A stretch of DNA of 59,070 nucleotides from an uncultured Eubacterium sp. (GTDB taxonomy: Bacteria > Bacillota > Clostridia > Lachnospirales > Lachnospiraceae), in contig CAMUML010000024.1 of assembly GCA_947089855.1 (NCBI GenBank), positions 1-59,070 on the forward strand. The letters are read 5' to 3'. Below are positions 17,214-26,492 of this stretch, piece after piece. The position numbers and the translations under genes are program-made. Numbering within the stretch: the stretch's first letter is position 1; each line of letters opens with the position of its first letter. The notes beneath the pieces are model-generated. The model did no database searches. It saw nothing but the letters and a program-made list of their open reading frames with translations, and was not told the DNA's origin.

Positions 17214-18083
17214 TTAGTTATCTTCTGACTGCACTGACTGCTTCTTATCCAGAATCACCAGAACATTTTTGATATGTGCAAAATCTACGGCAGGCGCGAC
17301 GGTACCGGATTTCGTCAGGTTGTTCGCATCCATTTTCAAATCGCTGATATGGCCGATCAACAGCCCCGGTACGTATTTGCTGCTCGTATAAGAAGTTACG
17401 ACCTGGTCGCCTACGGAAACTTTGTCTTTTTCATCGGTTAGGTCTGTCAGTTCGATGACCTGCGACCTGCTCATGGTTTCCAGGTCGCCATTGACAAAGC
17501 AAGTATCGGAAGTGGTAAGCACCATTGCGCTGACGCTGTTGCGGTCGTCGATAATCGAACGGACATTGGCGTAATTTGGCCCGACTTCGGTTACGATCCC
17601 CACCAGCCCGCTGCCGGCGATAACGTTCATATCCACTTCTATCCCATCTTTGCTCCCTTTGTCGATAATAAACGTATCAAACCAGTTTCCAGCGTCCTTG
17701 CCGATAATGCTGGCGCCGATCTTTTTGTATTTATATTTTTCATCTAGATCCAGCAGCTCCCGCATATCTGCAATATCATACTGTTCCATTTTGTAGGTAC
17801 TAAGTTCTGTCGTAAGCTCGTCCACCTGTGCTTGCAGCTCTTCATTTTTTTTCATAACATCCCGCAGCTGTTCCAAGTTGTCGGCGAGGCTGTCGGCCCA
17901 GGCGCCGATCTGGTTGATGCCCTTTTGCATTGGGATAAACGCGTATCCTGCTGCCGTATTTAACGGCGTAAAGGAAAAATCCAGCAGGAAGCTTGCAAAC
18001 ATTGCCGCAATGCAAAGGGCGGTCAGTGACAGCAGCACATATTTCACTGGAATGTGGAAACGCGCTTTTCTTCTTCTTCTCAT
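17214..18083 (-). CDS. mreC: Rod shape-determining protein MreC
   Basis: MreC is a bitopic protein that activates the PBP2/RodA pair. The 289-residue protein has a basic N-tail (MRRRRKARF), a transmembrane helix (about 12-32), a coiled coil (about 65-100) and two beta domains with KDAGNWFDTFIIDKGSKDG, GLVGIVTEVGPNYANVRSI and VGDQVVTSYTSSKYVPG, all typical of the family. A GGGGATTT ribosome site precedes the ATG. It lies 11 bp after the mreB stop. Confidence 0.95.
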   Translation of the reverse strand: MRRRRKARFHIPVKYVLLSLTALCIAAMFASFLLDFSFTPLNTAAGYAFIPMQKGINQIGAWADSLADNLEQLRDVMKKNEELQAQVDELTTELSTYKMEQYDIADMRELLDLDEKYKYKKIGASIIGKDAGNWFDTFIIDKGSKDGIEVDMNVIAGSGLVGIVTEVGPNYANVRSIIDDRNSVSAMVLTTSDTCFVNGDLETMSRSQVIELTDLTDEKDKVSVGDQVVTSYTSSKYVPGLLIGHISDLKMDANNLTKSGTVAPAVDFAHIKNVLVILDKKQSVQSEDN

Positions 18084-18094
18084 GCTGAAATCCC

Positions 18095-19114
18095 CTATTT
18101 ATAAATGCTTGATTTCAGGCTGTAGGCCAGGTGCTTGAATTCATTGTCCGATACAATTTTAATCAGCCCCTGTGCTACGGTTTCTTCCGGATTTTCCGCA
18201 CAGTTTACCTTGATGTTCGTAATATCCGAAAACAATAGGTCCAGTTTTTCAATTTTAGAGCCGCCGCCTGTAATATAAATGCCGGAATGGATAATATCCT
18301 TTGCCAGCTCCGGCGGTGTTTTCTCTAGGATCAGCTTGATATTTGTGCAGATATTCGTCAGATGGTCGCGGATGGATTCATATACGATGGAAGCTGTGAT
18401 CTCCATTTCGATTGGCAGGCCGCTTACGACATCTCTGCCTACAATTACCATCTGGTCGCTGCGCCCTTCCATTGCGCTGCCCAGTTCTTCTTTTAAAGAA
18501 CAGGCTGTTTTGCGCCCGATAACCAGGTTGTAGTTTTTGCGGATATAGCTGATAATGGATTCATCCAGGCGGTTCCCGCCAAAATGCAGCAGATGGCTGA
18601 TCACCAACCCGCCCAGGGAAATAATGGAAATCTCTGTGGTATCTGCCCCTATATCTACGACCATAATACCGGTCGGCTCATTGACATTCAGCCCAAGCCC
18701 CACCGCATCTGCAATCGGTTTTTCACATAGAAGGACACTTTTGGGTTTTGCCTTGCTCTTGTAGAAAATATCAGAGAATGCTTTTTTTTCTACCTCTGTA
18801 ATGTCCGTCGGCACTGCAACTACAAATTCTGCGCCGCGTGTCTTGCCTTTGGCATTTTTTTCCAAAAATTCAAACAGCATTGTCTGCATATTGTTATAGT
18901 CTGCAATGACGCCGTTTACGATCGGAAAAGTCACAAGGATCTGGTCCGGGGCTTTTTCATACATTGCATATGCATTGTTGCCATAGGAATACATCTGATT
19001 TTTATTGATAATCGCAATCGTATTTTTTTCATTCAGGATGGTCCCGCTGGCCTTGCAATAAACTTTTAAGTTGGCAGTCCCTAAGTCTACGCCATAAATA
19101 TTTGCTGACATCAT
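18095..19114 (-). CDS. mreB: Rod shape-determining protein MreB
   Basis: MreB is the bacterial actin that organises lateral wall synthesis. The 339-residue protein begins GVDLGTANLKVY (phosphate 1 loop), has VVDIGADTTEISIISLGG (phosphate 2) and TGGGSKIEKLDLLF (adenosine motif). It is slightly divergent (DLGTANLKVYCK instead of DLGTANTLVYVK), so Mbl or an MreB-like paralogue is possible, but it heads the mreBCD run. Two adjacent Met codons could both start; the AGGAGAC site fits the first. Confidence 0.93.
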   Translation of the reverse strand: MMSANIYGVDLGTANLKVYCKASGTILNEKNTIAIINKNQMYSYGNNAYAMYEKAPDQILVTFPIVNGVIADYNNMQTMLFEFLEKNAKGKTRGAEFVVAVPTDITEVEKKAFSDIFYKSKAKPKSVLLCEKPIADAVGLGLNVNEPTGIMVVDIGADTTEISIISLGGLVISHLLHFGGNRLDESIISYIRKNYNLVIGRKTACSLKEELGSAMEGRSDQMVIVGRDVVSGLPIEMEITASIVYESIRDHLTNICTNIKLILEKTPPELAKDIIHSGIYITGGGSKIEKLDLLFSDITNIKVNCAENPEETVAQGLIKIVSDNEFKHLAYSLKSSIYK

Positions 19115-19164
19115 TTTTGTCTCCTATCGGGGCCTGGCGGGCGCCCGGGCAGGCGGCCCGGACG

Positions 19165-19857
19165 CTACGCAAGCAGTCCCCTTTCTCTAAAACTGTAATA
19201 GTTATTGTCGCCGATAATGATATGGTCGGCAAGCCCTATCTGCAGCAGCCGTCCGCACTCGGCAATGCGTGCCGTAATACGTTCATCCTCACGGCTTGGC
19301 TGTGGGTCGCCGCTTGGATGGTTATGCAGGAGGATAATTGCGGAGGCATTCGCCCGCAGCGCTTCTTTAAAAATATCCCTTGGCGATACGATGGAAGCGC
19401 TGGTGCTTCCAATGGATAAGACCTGGCTGCCGAGGTAATGGCATTTCATATCCAGCATACAGACACAGGCCCGTTCTTTTGGTTCGTGGCGCATATCTTC
19501 CATAAAATAATCCGCCACAGAACTGGGATTGTCAAATTTTACATCCAAGAAACGCACGGTTTTTGCGATCCGCTTTGATATTTCGGCAATGCATTTTAGC
19601 TGTACTGCTTTTACCGGGCCAATCCCTGGTATCTGCATCATACCGTTTAACGTATACTCGTATAGGTTGAGCAGGTTGCGGCAGCCTCCGTTTAAAAATT
19701 GCTGCGCCAGCTCCATTGCCGTCGTCCCCTGCATTCCGGTCCGGATGAATACTGCTAACAGTTCTGCATCCGACAAATATTCCGCCCCATATTTTAGGCA
19801 TTTTTCATATGGCCGTTCGGAATCCGGAAGCTCTTTCATTGTAAAATGTTTCTGCAT
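19165..19857 (-). CDS. radC: RadC-family JAB-domain protein
   Basis: RadC proteins carry a JAB/MPN metalloprotease-like domain; despite the name, their role in DNA repair is doubtful. This 230-residue form has an N-terminal helix-hairpin-helix part (MQIPGIGPVKAVQL) and the metal motif ILLHNHPSGDPQPSREDE with the HxH...D ligands. The start is uncertain between a GTG at 19878, the ATG at 19857 used here (behind GGAGAGGG) and an ATG at 19839, where the usual MKELP start lies. It precedes mreB, a common order in Clostridia. Confidence 0.93.
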   Translation of the reverse strand: MQKHFTMKELPDSERPYEKCLKYGAEYLSDAELLAVFIRTGMQGTTAMELAQQFLNGGCRNLLNLYEYTLNGMMQIPGIGPVKAVQLKCIAEISKRIAKTVRFLDVKFDNPSSVADYFMEDMRHEPKERACVCMLDMKCHYLGSQVLSIGSTSASIVSPRDIFKEALRANASAIILLHNHPSGDPQPSREDERITARIAECGRLLQIGLADHIIIGDNNYYSFRERGLLA

Positions 19858-19921
19858 ATTGATTTTCACCCTCTCCACTCTCTCTTGGACTGGATAAAAA
19901 AGGAATATACAGTTACCTATC

Positions 19922-21217
19922 TTAACACATTAATTCACGATTAACAAGATTTCGCTCATAAAGTTTTTGTAAAGACATTAAAATCCCAAATTTGGCATGG
20001 TACCATGTCAGGCCGCCTTGGAAATAGACGTTATAAGGTTCCCGCAGCGGCCCGTCCGCACTCAGCTCGATCGAAGAGCCTTGTACGAATGCCCCTGCCG
20101 CCATAATCACCGGGCTGTCGTAGCCAGGCATGTCCCAAGGCTTTGGCGTTACGAAACTGTCTACCGCAGACGCCGCCTGGATGCCTTCGCAGAAAGCGCA
20201 TAGGCGCTGCGGGGAACCAAGCGTTATGGCCTGGATAATATCATACCGCGGCTCCTGCGCGTTAGGGACTGCTGTAAACCCAAGCTTTTCGTAAACAGCG
20301 GCGGCAAAAATAGCCCCTTTTAAAGCGGAAGCGGTTACAACCGGCGCCTGGAACAGCCCCTGGTAAAATGGCTGCATCACGCCTAAAGAAGCGCCGACTT
20401 CCCTTCCAAGCCCGGGTGCGGCCAGCCGGCAGGCAGCGTTTTCAATACATTCCTTTGTACCGGCAATATAACCGCCAACCGGCGCAAGCCCACCGCCTGG
20501 GTTTTTAATCAGGGAGCCTACGGCCATATCTGCGCCAAAATCCGAAGGTTCATATAATTCTACAAATTCCCCGTAGCAATTATCGACCATGCAAAGTACA
20601 TCCGGCTTGACCTGTTTGGCATAGGCAACCAGTTCCCCGATTGCCCCGCAAGACAGGGTCGGACGGGCCTGGTAGCCTTTTGAGCGCTGCACGGCTATGA
20701 TTTTAGTCTTTTCATTTATGGCCTGTTTCATTCCTGCAAAATCAAAACTTCCGTCCGAAAGCAAATCTACCTGGCGGTAGGTAATGCCGTATTCAGCCAG
20801 GGAACCTTTGGAGGGCCGGATACCGATTACTTCTTCGAGTGTATCGTATGGTTTGCCGGAAGCTGATAACAATTCGTCTCCTGGGCGCAGGTTCGACATT
20901 AGCGCTAACGCCAGCGCATGGGTACCGCATGTGATCTGCGGGCGCACCAGCGCATCCTGCGTGTGGAAATAGTCCGCATATACTTTTTCCAGCGTATCGC
21001 GCCCATAATCGCCATAGCCATAGCCGCTCGTTTGCTGGAAGCAGTCCGCACTGACTTTGTTTTTTTGCATCGCATGGATCACTTTTAACTGGTTGGCTTG
21101 TGCCACTTCATCGATCTGCGAAAACCGTTTTTCCAAACTGGCCGCGATTTTTTCACCAAACCCGGATACCTCGCGGCAGATACCCATTGTTTCATAAATC
21201 CCGGTTACGCTTGTCAT
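19922..21217 (-). CDS. Methionine gamma-lyase-like PLP enzyme (aluminium resistance protein family)
   Basis: This 431-residue protein is a fold-type I PLP enzyme of the family annotated as methionine gamma-lyase or aluminium resistance protein. The likely cofactor lysine is in GSLIKNPGGGLAP. Other family signatures are GYGYGDYGRDTLE, RPQITCGTHALALAL and MVDNCYGEFVE. True substrate is not established for most members. Its start overlaps the end of miaA by 26 bp, so the pair is co-translated, as is common in Firmicutes. Confidence 0.9.
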   Translation of the reverse strand: MTSVTGIYETMGICREVSGFGEKIAASLEKRFSQIDEVAQANQLKVIHAMQKNKVSADCFQQTSGYGYGDYGRDTLEKVYADYFHTQDALVRPQITCGTHALALALMSNLRPGDELLSASGKPYDTLEEVIGIRPSKGSLAEYGITYRQVDLLSDGSFDFAGMKQAINEKTKIIAVQRSKGYQARPTLSCGAIGELVAYAKQVKPDVLCMVDNCYGEFVELYEPSDFGADMAVGSLIKNPGGGLAPVGGYIAGTKECIENAACRLAAPGLGREVGASLGVMQPFYQGLFQAPVVTASALKGAIFAAAVYEKLGFTAVPNAQEPRYDIIQAITLGSPQRLCAFCEGIQAASAVDSFVTPKPWDMPGYDSPVIMAAGAFVQGSSIELSADGPLREPYNVYFQGGLTWYHAKFGILMSLQKLYERNLVNRELMC

Positions 21218-22196
21218 CGCTGTTTATGATTCCTTTCTCCATGAGGATAGCATTTATATAGGATAAAATTTTGTCGTTATCATAAGAAAACGTTTCTTTA
21301 TTCAGCCAAATCACGTCTTTTTCGCGCCGGAACCACGTTAATTGGCGTTTTGCAAAATGCCTGGTATCGCGCTTTATGACACGCACGGCCTCGTCCAGTG
21401 TACAAGCACCGGATAAATATGGAAACAGCTCCTTATAGCCAAGCCCCTGCATCGAAACCATATCCGGCGTATAGCCCATACCCTGCAGTTTACGTACCTC
21501 TTCTACCAGCCCCGCTGCAAGCATATCGTCTACCCGCTGGTCAATCTGGCGGTAAAGGCGTTCCCGCCGGTCGGTTAAGGCAAAATAGGCGGCACGGTAT
21601 GCAGGCTGCTTTTCATGTTCCTTCTCATTATGCTCAGAAATCCTCTGTCCTGTCAAGCGGTAAAATTCCAAAGCACGTATGATGCGCTTTGTATTATTTG
21701 GATGGATGGCTTTTGCAGACGCTGGGTCAACGCTTAAAAGCATATTATGCAGATGCTGCATGCCAAGCTCTTTGGCAAGCTGTTCCAGTTCCTGCCGGTA
21801 CGCCCCGCCAGCATCCTGGCTGGAAAAATCAATGCCATATAGGACTGCCTGGATATAAAAGCCGGTGCCGCCCGTGATAATAGGGATCTGTCCGTTTTGG
21901 CAGATTTCCTGGATATATTTTTTCGCGCGCTGCTGGAAAAGGACGACGTTAAACGGCTCGTCCGGCAGCAGTTCGTCAATCAGGTAATGGCGTACCCCCT
22001 GCATTTCCTGCGGGGTGATTTTCGCAGAACCAATATCCATATACCGGTAGACCTGCATGGAGTCCGCAGAGATAATGGCGCCGCCCACCTGCTTGGCCAG
22101 CTGGATGGAAAGCCCTGTTTTCCCAACGGCCGTAGGGCCGGCCAGGATAACCAGCGGCAGCAGGCTGGACGGCTGGCCTCCTATCTGGTTTTCCAT
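21192..22196 (-). CDS. miaA: tRNA dimethylallyltransferase
   Basis: MiaA transfers a dimethylallyl group to N6 of adenosine 37 in tRNAs reading UNN codons. The 334-residue protein has the P-loop GPTAVGKTGLS, SADSMQVYRYMDIGSAK, TGGTGFYIQAVLYG and the C-terminal RYAKRQ-like HFAKRQLTWFRRE. A GGGAGGTG ribosome site lies 13 bases before the ATG, a little far. A family A repeat lies just upstream (22233-22296). It is followed by the methionine gamma-lyase-like gene with overlap. Confidence 0.96.
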   Translation of the reverse strand: MENQIGGQPSSLLPLVILAGPTAVGKTGLSIQLAKQVGGAIISADSMQVYRYMDIGSAKITPQEMQGVRHYLIDELLPDEPFNVVLFQQRAKKYIQEICQNGQIPIITGGTGFYIQAVLYGIDFSSQDAGGAYRQELEQLAKELGMQHLHNMLLSVDPASAKAIHPNNTKRIIRALEFYRLTGQRISEHNEKEHEKQPAYRAAYFALTDRRERLYRQIDQRVDDMLAAGLVEEVRKLQGMGYTPDMVSMQGLGYKELFPYLSGACTLDEAVRVIKRDTRHFAKRQLTWFRREKDVIWLNKETFSYDNDKILSYINAILMEKGIINSDDKRNRDL

Positions 22197-22232
22197 TGTC
22201 TGAGTTCACCTCCCAATTTATGAAATTTTGTT

Positions 22233-22296
22233 GTTACTATTCACAGCCAATTTGCTCTTGACAAATATTCTAAGTTATGAGGCTGTAAATAGTAAC
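22233..22296. repeat. Family A palindromic element, complete copy
   Basis: A 64-bp element with ends GTTACTATTCACAGCC and GGCTGTAAATAGTAAC, differing from the copy at 8234-8297 by one base in the middle (AAATATTC against AAACATTC). It separates miaA from the RNase G gene and adjoins repeat unit D. Confidence 0.88.
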
Positions 22297-22321
22297 GCCC
22301 GCGGGCCGGCGTTACTGGCAA
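22296..22321. repeat. 26-bp repeat unit D providing the RNase G stop codon
   Basis: The unit matches 10331-10356 with one mismatch and begins on the last base of the family A element. It contains the TAA stop of the RNase G gene (22312-22314). With the end of the A element it forms the inverted repeat GTAACGCC ... GGCGTTAC (22292-22315), which could fold at the 3' end of the RNase G mRNA. Confidence 0.78.
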
Positions 22322-23562
22322 TTGTTGGTGTCCGTCCGTGTAAACTGCTCTGCCAGCGGTTTTTTCACCTTCTTGCGGGTGAGTTCTACAAGCCCTAGCT
22401 TGGTCATGCCGGCAAGCCGCACCGGAACCGGGTCGCGCTTTAATATCGCCCGGAATTCCGACAGCAGGGCTGTATTTAAGCTTTCATCATATAAGTCAAT
22501 AAAATCGATGATTACAATACCGGAAATATTGCGCAGGCGCAGCTGTACAGCGATTTCCTTAGCGGCTTCCAGGTTAATCTGGTAATGGTATTGCTGTTTT
22601 TGTTTCTTTAAAATATTTTTTCCGCTGTTGACATCGATCACTGTCAATGCTTCAGTAGGCTGGATAACGATATTTGCGCCCGATTTTAGCCAGACGCGCG
22701 GCTTCCTGGCAGCTTCCAGCTGCGTTTTGATGCTGTAAAGCGCACCGAGCGGCAGCAGCGGGTCTTCGTATAAGCGGATGGCATAGCCAGGCTTTTGCAG
22801 GCTGGCCGGCATCTGGCAGCCATTTAGCTGGCTGAAAATATCCTCATCGTCGGTAACCACTTCTTCCAGATCCGTTTTATCGGTATCTTCCAGCATTTTT
22901 AAATAAAACGGGCGTTCCCTGCGCAGGCAGGAAAATACAGTACGTGTGGACGCATGGGCTTTTACCGTTTCATATTCCGCCTTTAGCTGTAAAAATTCCG
23001 CACGGATAGCAGCTTCGCTGGTGCCTGCTGCGTTCGTGCGCATAATAAGCCCAAAGCCGCTGCCTTCCAAACAAAGGCTTTGGGCAATGCCAGCCAGCCG
23101 TTGTTTTTCGCCCGCAGGCAGCTTGGAAGAAAGCCCAGTTTTGTGGTTGGCGCTGGTTAATACAAGGTATTCCCCTGCAAACCCCAAGTTTGTTGTTACG
23201 ACTGCTTCTTTGGACTTCATCGCTTCTTTTACTACCTGTACTACCAGCTCATCCCCGGCTGCCAGCGGTTTTTGGGATATTTTTTTTGTAAACAGCGGGT
23301 TTTTGACATTTTCCATTGGAAGGAAGCAAAGCCTGCCGGGGCCGATTTCCACAAAAGCCGCATCCAGCCCTGCCGCTATATTCTGCACACGTGCTACATA
23401 CATATTATTTAATATACTTTCCGCGTCAGACGGCTGCACCGCAGCTTCGGCCATCCGTCCGCCTTCATATAATGCGCAGACCTGGTACTGGCCTTGGACG
23501 CCTGCATCTGGCAGGCAGAATGTTTCTTTGGTTATGATCAGTTTTTTTTGCACTGTTGCCAT
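22312..23562 (-). CDS. rng: Ribonuclease E/G family endoribonuclease
   Basis: This 416-residue enzyme cleaves single-stranded, A/U-rich RNA and matches the RNase G-type catalytic core. An S1-like part (about 45-115: ARVQNIAAGLDAAFVEIGPG) is followed by the RNase H-like and DNase I-like regions, with VIDVNSGKN carrying a metal-binding Asp, and IVIIDFIDLYDES with the others. The C-terminal GLVELTRKKVKKPL is the usual end, though the zinc-link cysteines of E. coli RNase E are not evident. The last codons and the stop lie in a repeat (22296-22321), so the tail may have been altered. It lies 11 bp after the radical SAM gene, a standard neighbour. Confidence 0.92.
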   Translation of the reverse strand: MATVQKKLIITKETFCLPDAGVQGQYQVCALYEGGRMAEAAVQPSDAESILNNMYVARVQNIAAGLDAAFVEIGPGRLCFLPMENVKNPLFTKKISQKPLAAGDELVVQVVKEAMKSKEAVVTTNLGFAGEYLVLTSANHKTGLSSKLPAGEKQRLAGIAQSLCLEGSGFGLIMRTNAAGTSEAAIRAEFLQLKAEYETVKAHASTRTVFSCLRRERPFYLKMLEDTDKTDLEEVVTDDEDIFSQLNGCQMPASLQKPGYAIRLYEDPLLPLGALYSIKTQLEAARKPRVWLKSGANIVIQPTEALTVIDVNSGKNILKKQKQQYHYQINLEAAKEIAVQLRLRNISGIVIIDFIDLYDESLNTALLSEFRAILKRDPVPVRLAGMTKLGLVELTRKKVKKPLAEQFTRTDTNNCQ

Positions 23563-23573
23563 GCCATTTTCCT

Positions 23574-26306
23574 TTATCCCTTTATTTCCTGCCCTGCCTG
23601 CAACAATGGCTTTTTCTCGCCGCTGCTGTCTGTGTAATAGGTGTCCCTGCGGTGGATCTGCATTGCATAAGGGTTATATTCCAAACCCAAATACGCATAA
23701 AACGCTTCCAAAACAAGCTCCGGTTTTAAATTATCGGTACTTCCGGTGCTGACAGACAGGTAAAAAGCCGGATGCCCTGCATAGCCCCGCTGCTGGGGGA
23801 GGATCTGAAAATCATAAATAAGGGGTTTTAAATCAATTGCTTTTTCGCTTTTTTTTGTCTTTTTGGTGATCCATATATGTTCCTGCAAAGCAAAAAAACC
23901 ATGCAGGCTGTTTTGGCAGCCTGTAATGTCCTGCAGTGGCCCGGGCACTTCATAGCCGTCCTTGTACCAGATGCCGTAGTCTGCCGCAGACACCTGGGAC
24001 ATGGCTGTTTTCGCTTTACTGTCTAGCTGCACATATCCGGTTACCTCCAGGCCGTCTGCCATCGCCGCATTTAAATCTGCAATGGATACTTTAGATGGCT
24101 TTGAAGTATACACTTCTATATCCAGATATTCCCCGTCGCTTGTAAGGCCCACGCCAAGCGGCGCTGCAAACGACATAACCGGATGCGGGCTATAGCCTTT
24201 CGTATAGCAGATGTCAATACCGGCCTTACGCAGTGCTTTTTGAAAAAAACGCATAATATCCAAGTGGCCAATAAATTTCATGGCCCCATATTTGCGGAAT
24301 TTTATACGGACCTTCATTTTTGCTGGGCTGGCTGGCATATTGCTGCTTTCCTGTTTGTTTTGGCTGGCTATGGCGCTGCTGTTTCCTTGGCTAGTTAGGT
24401 CCTGGCTAGTTAGGTCCTGGCTAGCTATGGTACTGTTGTGGCCACGCCTGTTTTCTAGGCAGACGCCGCTTTCAAACTGTGCTGCCCCGCATCCAGAACA
24501 CTGCATACGGCAATTAGGGGACACTTCCCCCTGCCCTGCCCTTTTCCATTCCCGCAGCAGGTATTCTTTTGATACGCCGGTATCAATAAAATCCCAAGGG
24601 AACCGCTCATCCTCCCCACGTTCCCGCATACTGTAAAAATCCGGGTCAATGCCCGCTTTTTCGAATGCCTGCTGCCAGCGGCCATTGTCAAAAAATTCCG
24701 ACCAGGAATCAAAAATTGCGCCGGCTTCATAAGCATATTGGATGGCCTTGGCCACCTTGCGGCCGCCGCGTGCCAAAATGCCTTCCAGGACGGTTACATC
24801 GGCTTCATGCCAGTTATATTTCAAGCTCTTTTTATTTAGCTGCGCCTGCATCGCCCCGTTTACTATTTTTGCACGGCGCAGATATTCTTCCTTCGGGTAC
24901 ATCCGTGCCCACTGGAACGGCGTAAACGGTTTTGGCACAAAAAAGGATGTACTGGCCGTAATCTGGCAACGGCCATTGCGGCTGCCTTTGGGAAGTTCAT
25001 AATATTTTGCTGCAATCTTATCCGCAAGCTGTGCGATTGCGCGCATATCATCCTCTTCTTCGTATGGGAGCCCGAGCATAAAATACAGTTTTACTTTTTG
25101 CCAGCCGCCTGCAAACGCCATACCAGCGCCCCGGAGGATGTCCTCTTCGGCCAGCCCTTTATTAATAATATCGCGCATACGCTGGGAACCGGCTTCGGGT
25201 GCAAAGGTCAGGCTGGATTTGCGGATGTCTTGCACTTTTTCCATCACATCCAAGGAAAAGGCATCGATGCGCAGCGACGGCAGGGAAATATTAACGCCTT
25301 TGCCTTTCAAATGGCTAATCAGGTAACTGGTAAGCTCTGCCAGCCCAGAATAATCGCTCGAACTTAACGACGTCAGCGAGATTTCATCATAGCCTGTATT
25401 TTGAAGCAGCCGTTTGGCCGACTGCTTCAGTGCTTCTACCCCTTTTTCCCTGGTCGGGCGGTAGATCTGGCCGGCCTGGCAAAAACGGCAGCCGCGGATG
25501 CAGCCGCGCATCAGCTCCAGTACCACACGGTCCTGCGTAATTTTAAGGAACGGGACCACTGGCTTTTCGGGATATACAGCATTTGTCAGATCCGTAACCA
25601 GCTGTTTTTTTACCGTTGCAGGCACGCCCGGCACATTTGGAACCATCTGTGCAATGGTCCCGTCTTCTTTGTAGGATACGTCGTAAAGCTGTGGTACATA
25701 AATGCCTGGGATAGCGGCAGCCCGCACCAAAAAGTCCATGCGGGAACCGTTTTCTTGTTTTGTCTGTTTATATAAGTCAAACAAGGCATCATAGGAAACT
25801 TCGCCTTCCCCAATATAAAACAGGTCAAAAAATTCTGCAACCGGCTCCGGGTTGTATGCACACGGGCCGCCACCAATGACCAGGGGCATGTCCCCGGTAC
25901 GTTGTGAAGCAGAAAATGGAAGCTGTGCAAGGTCTAAGATCTGCAGGATATTGGTATAGCACATTTCATATTGCAGGGTGATGCCTATAAAGTCAAAGTT
26001 ACGGACCGGTTCCTGCGATTCCAGTGCAAACAGCGGGATGTTTTGTGCTTTCATAATATGGTGCAGGTCCGGCCACGGGGAAAAGACACGTTCACAGTAT
26101 ACGTCGTCCCTGCGGTTGAACATATCATATAAAATTTTCATCCCTAAATGCGACATGCCGATCTCATAGACGTCGGGGAAACACATGGCGAAGCGGATGT
26201 CAACATCCGCAGGGTTTTTGATTATGCAGTTGGCTTCGTTTCCGATATACCTTGCCGGTTTTTCAACCTTTAATAACAGTTCTTCTTGTAAGGCTAGTTT
26301 TCTCAT
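23574..26306 (-). CDS. B12-binding radical SAM protein fused to a TIGR03936-type domain
   Basis: This 910-residue protein joins two partners that many Clostridia encode as adjacent genes. The N-terminal 620 or so residues match the TIGR03960 radical SAM family: a B12-binding-like region, then the cluster motif RGCIRGCRFCQAG (CxxxCxxC). The C-terminal 230 match the TIGR03936/DUF2344 family (KYGAMKFIGHLDIMRFFQKA). The linker at about 625-665 is rich in Ser, Gln and Asn and contains a 15-bp tandem repeat reading SQDLTSQDLT. The start at 26306 follows GAAAGGAAT; a TTG 15 bp earlier is less likely. The substrate is unknown; tRNA or ribosome modification is a guess from the RNase G neighbourhood. 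Confidence 0.88.
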   Translation of the reverse strand: MRKLALQEELLLKVEKPARYIGNEANCIIKNPADVDIRFAMCFPDVYEIGMSHLGMKILYDMFNRRDDVYCERVFSPWPDLHHIMKAQNIPLFALESQEPVRNFDFIGITLQYEMCYTNILQILDLAQLPFSASQRTGDMPLVIGGGPCAYNPEPVAEFFDLFYIGEGEVSYDALFDLYKQTKQENGSRMDFLVRAAAIPGIYVPQLYDVSYKEDGTIAQMVPNVPGVPATVKKQLVTDLTNAVYPEKPVVPFLKITQDRVVLELMRGCIRGCRFCQAGQIYRPTREKGVEALKQSAKRLLQNTGYDEISLTSLSSSDYSGLAELTSYLISHLKGKGVNISLPSLRIDAFSLDVMEKVQDIRKSSLTFAPEAGSQRMRDIINKGLAEEDILRGAGMAFAGGWQKVKLYFMLGLPYEEEDDMRAIAQLADKIAAKYYELPKGSRNGRCQITASTSFFVPKPFTPFQWARMYPKEEYLRRAKIVNGAMQAQLNKKSLKYNWHEADVTVLEGILARGGRKVAKAIQYAYEAGAIFDSWSEFFDNGRWQQAFEKAGIDPDFYSMRERGEDERFPWDFIDTGVSKEYLLREWKRAGQGEVSPNCRMQCSGCGAAQFESGVCLENRRGHNSTIASQDLTSQDLTSQGNSSAIASQNKQESSNMPASPAKMKVRIKFRKYGAMKFIGHLDIMRFFQKALRKAGIDICYTKGYSPHPVMSFAAPLGVGLTSDGEYLDIEVYTSKPSKVSIADLNAAMADGLEVTGYVQLDSKAKTAMSQVSAADYGIWYKDGYEVPGPLQDITGCQNSLHGFFALQEHIWITKKTKKSEKAIDLKPLIYDFQILPQQRGYAGHPAFYLSVSTGSTDNLKPELVLEAFYAYLGLEYNPYAMQIHRRDTYYTDSSGEKKPLLQAGQEIKG

Positions 26307-26492
26307 GGTATTCCTTTCCAATTTTCATTCAGGGCCAATTGCCAATATTATATACATTTTAAAGGAGAACTTCAAGCAAAATTACGTCCATTCATTTTGT
26401 ACGGCTAAAAAAACATCCCCTGTTGGCATAATATGGTAAAATAAAGATTAAATAGACGGTTTTTGGCAGGCAAAAGAAAGGGGTTATGAACA

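Noticed and set aside
22946-23752. A 268-codon plus-strand frame
   Set aside because: It is antisense to RNase G and runs into the next gene; its sequence is low in charged residues and has no recognisable domain.
26410-26450. Sigma-D type promoter before the chemoreceptor gene
   Set aside because: TAAA and GCATAATA can be found about 16 bp apart, but the match to the flagellar consensus is too weak to report as a feature.
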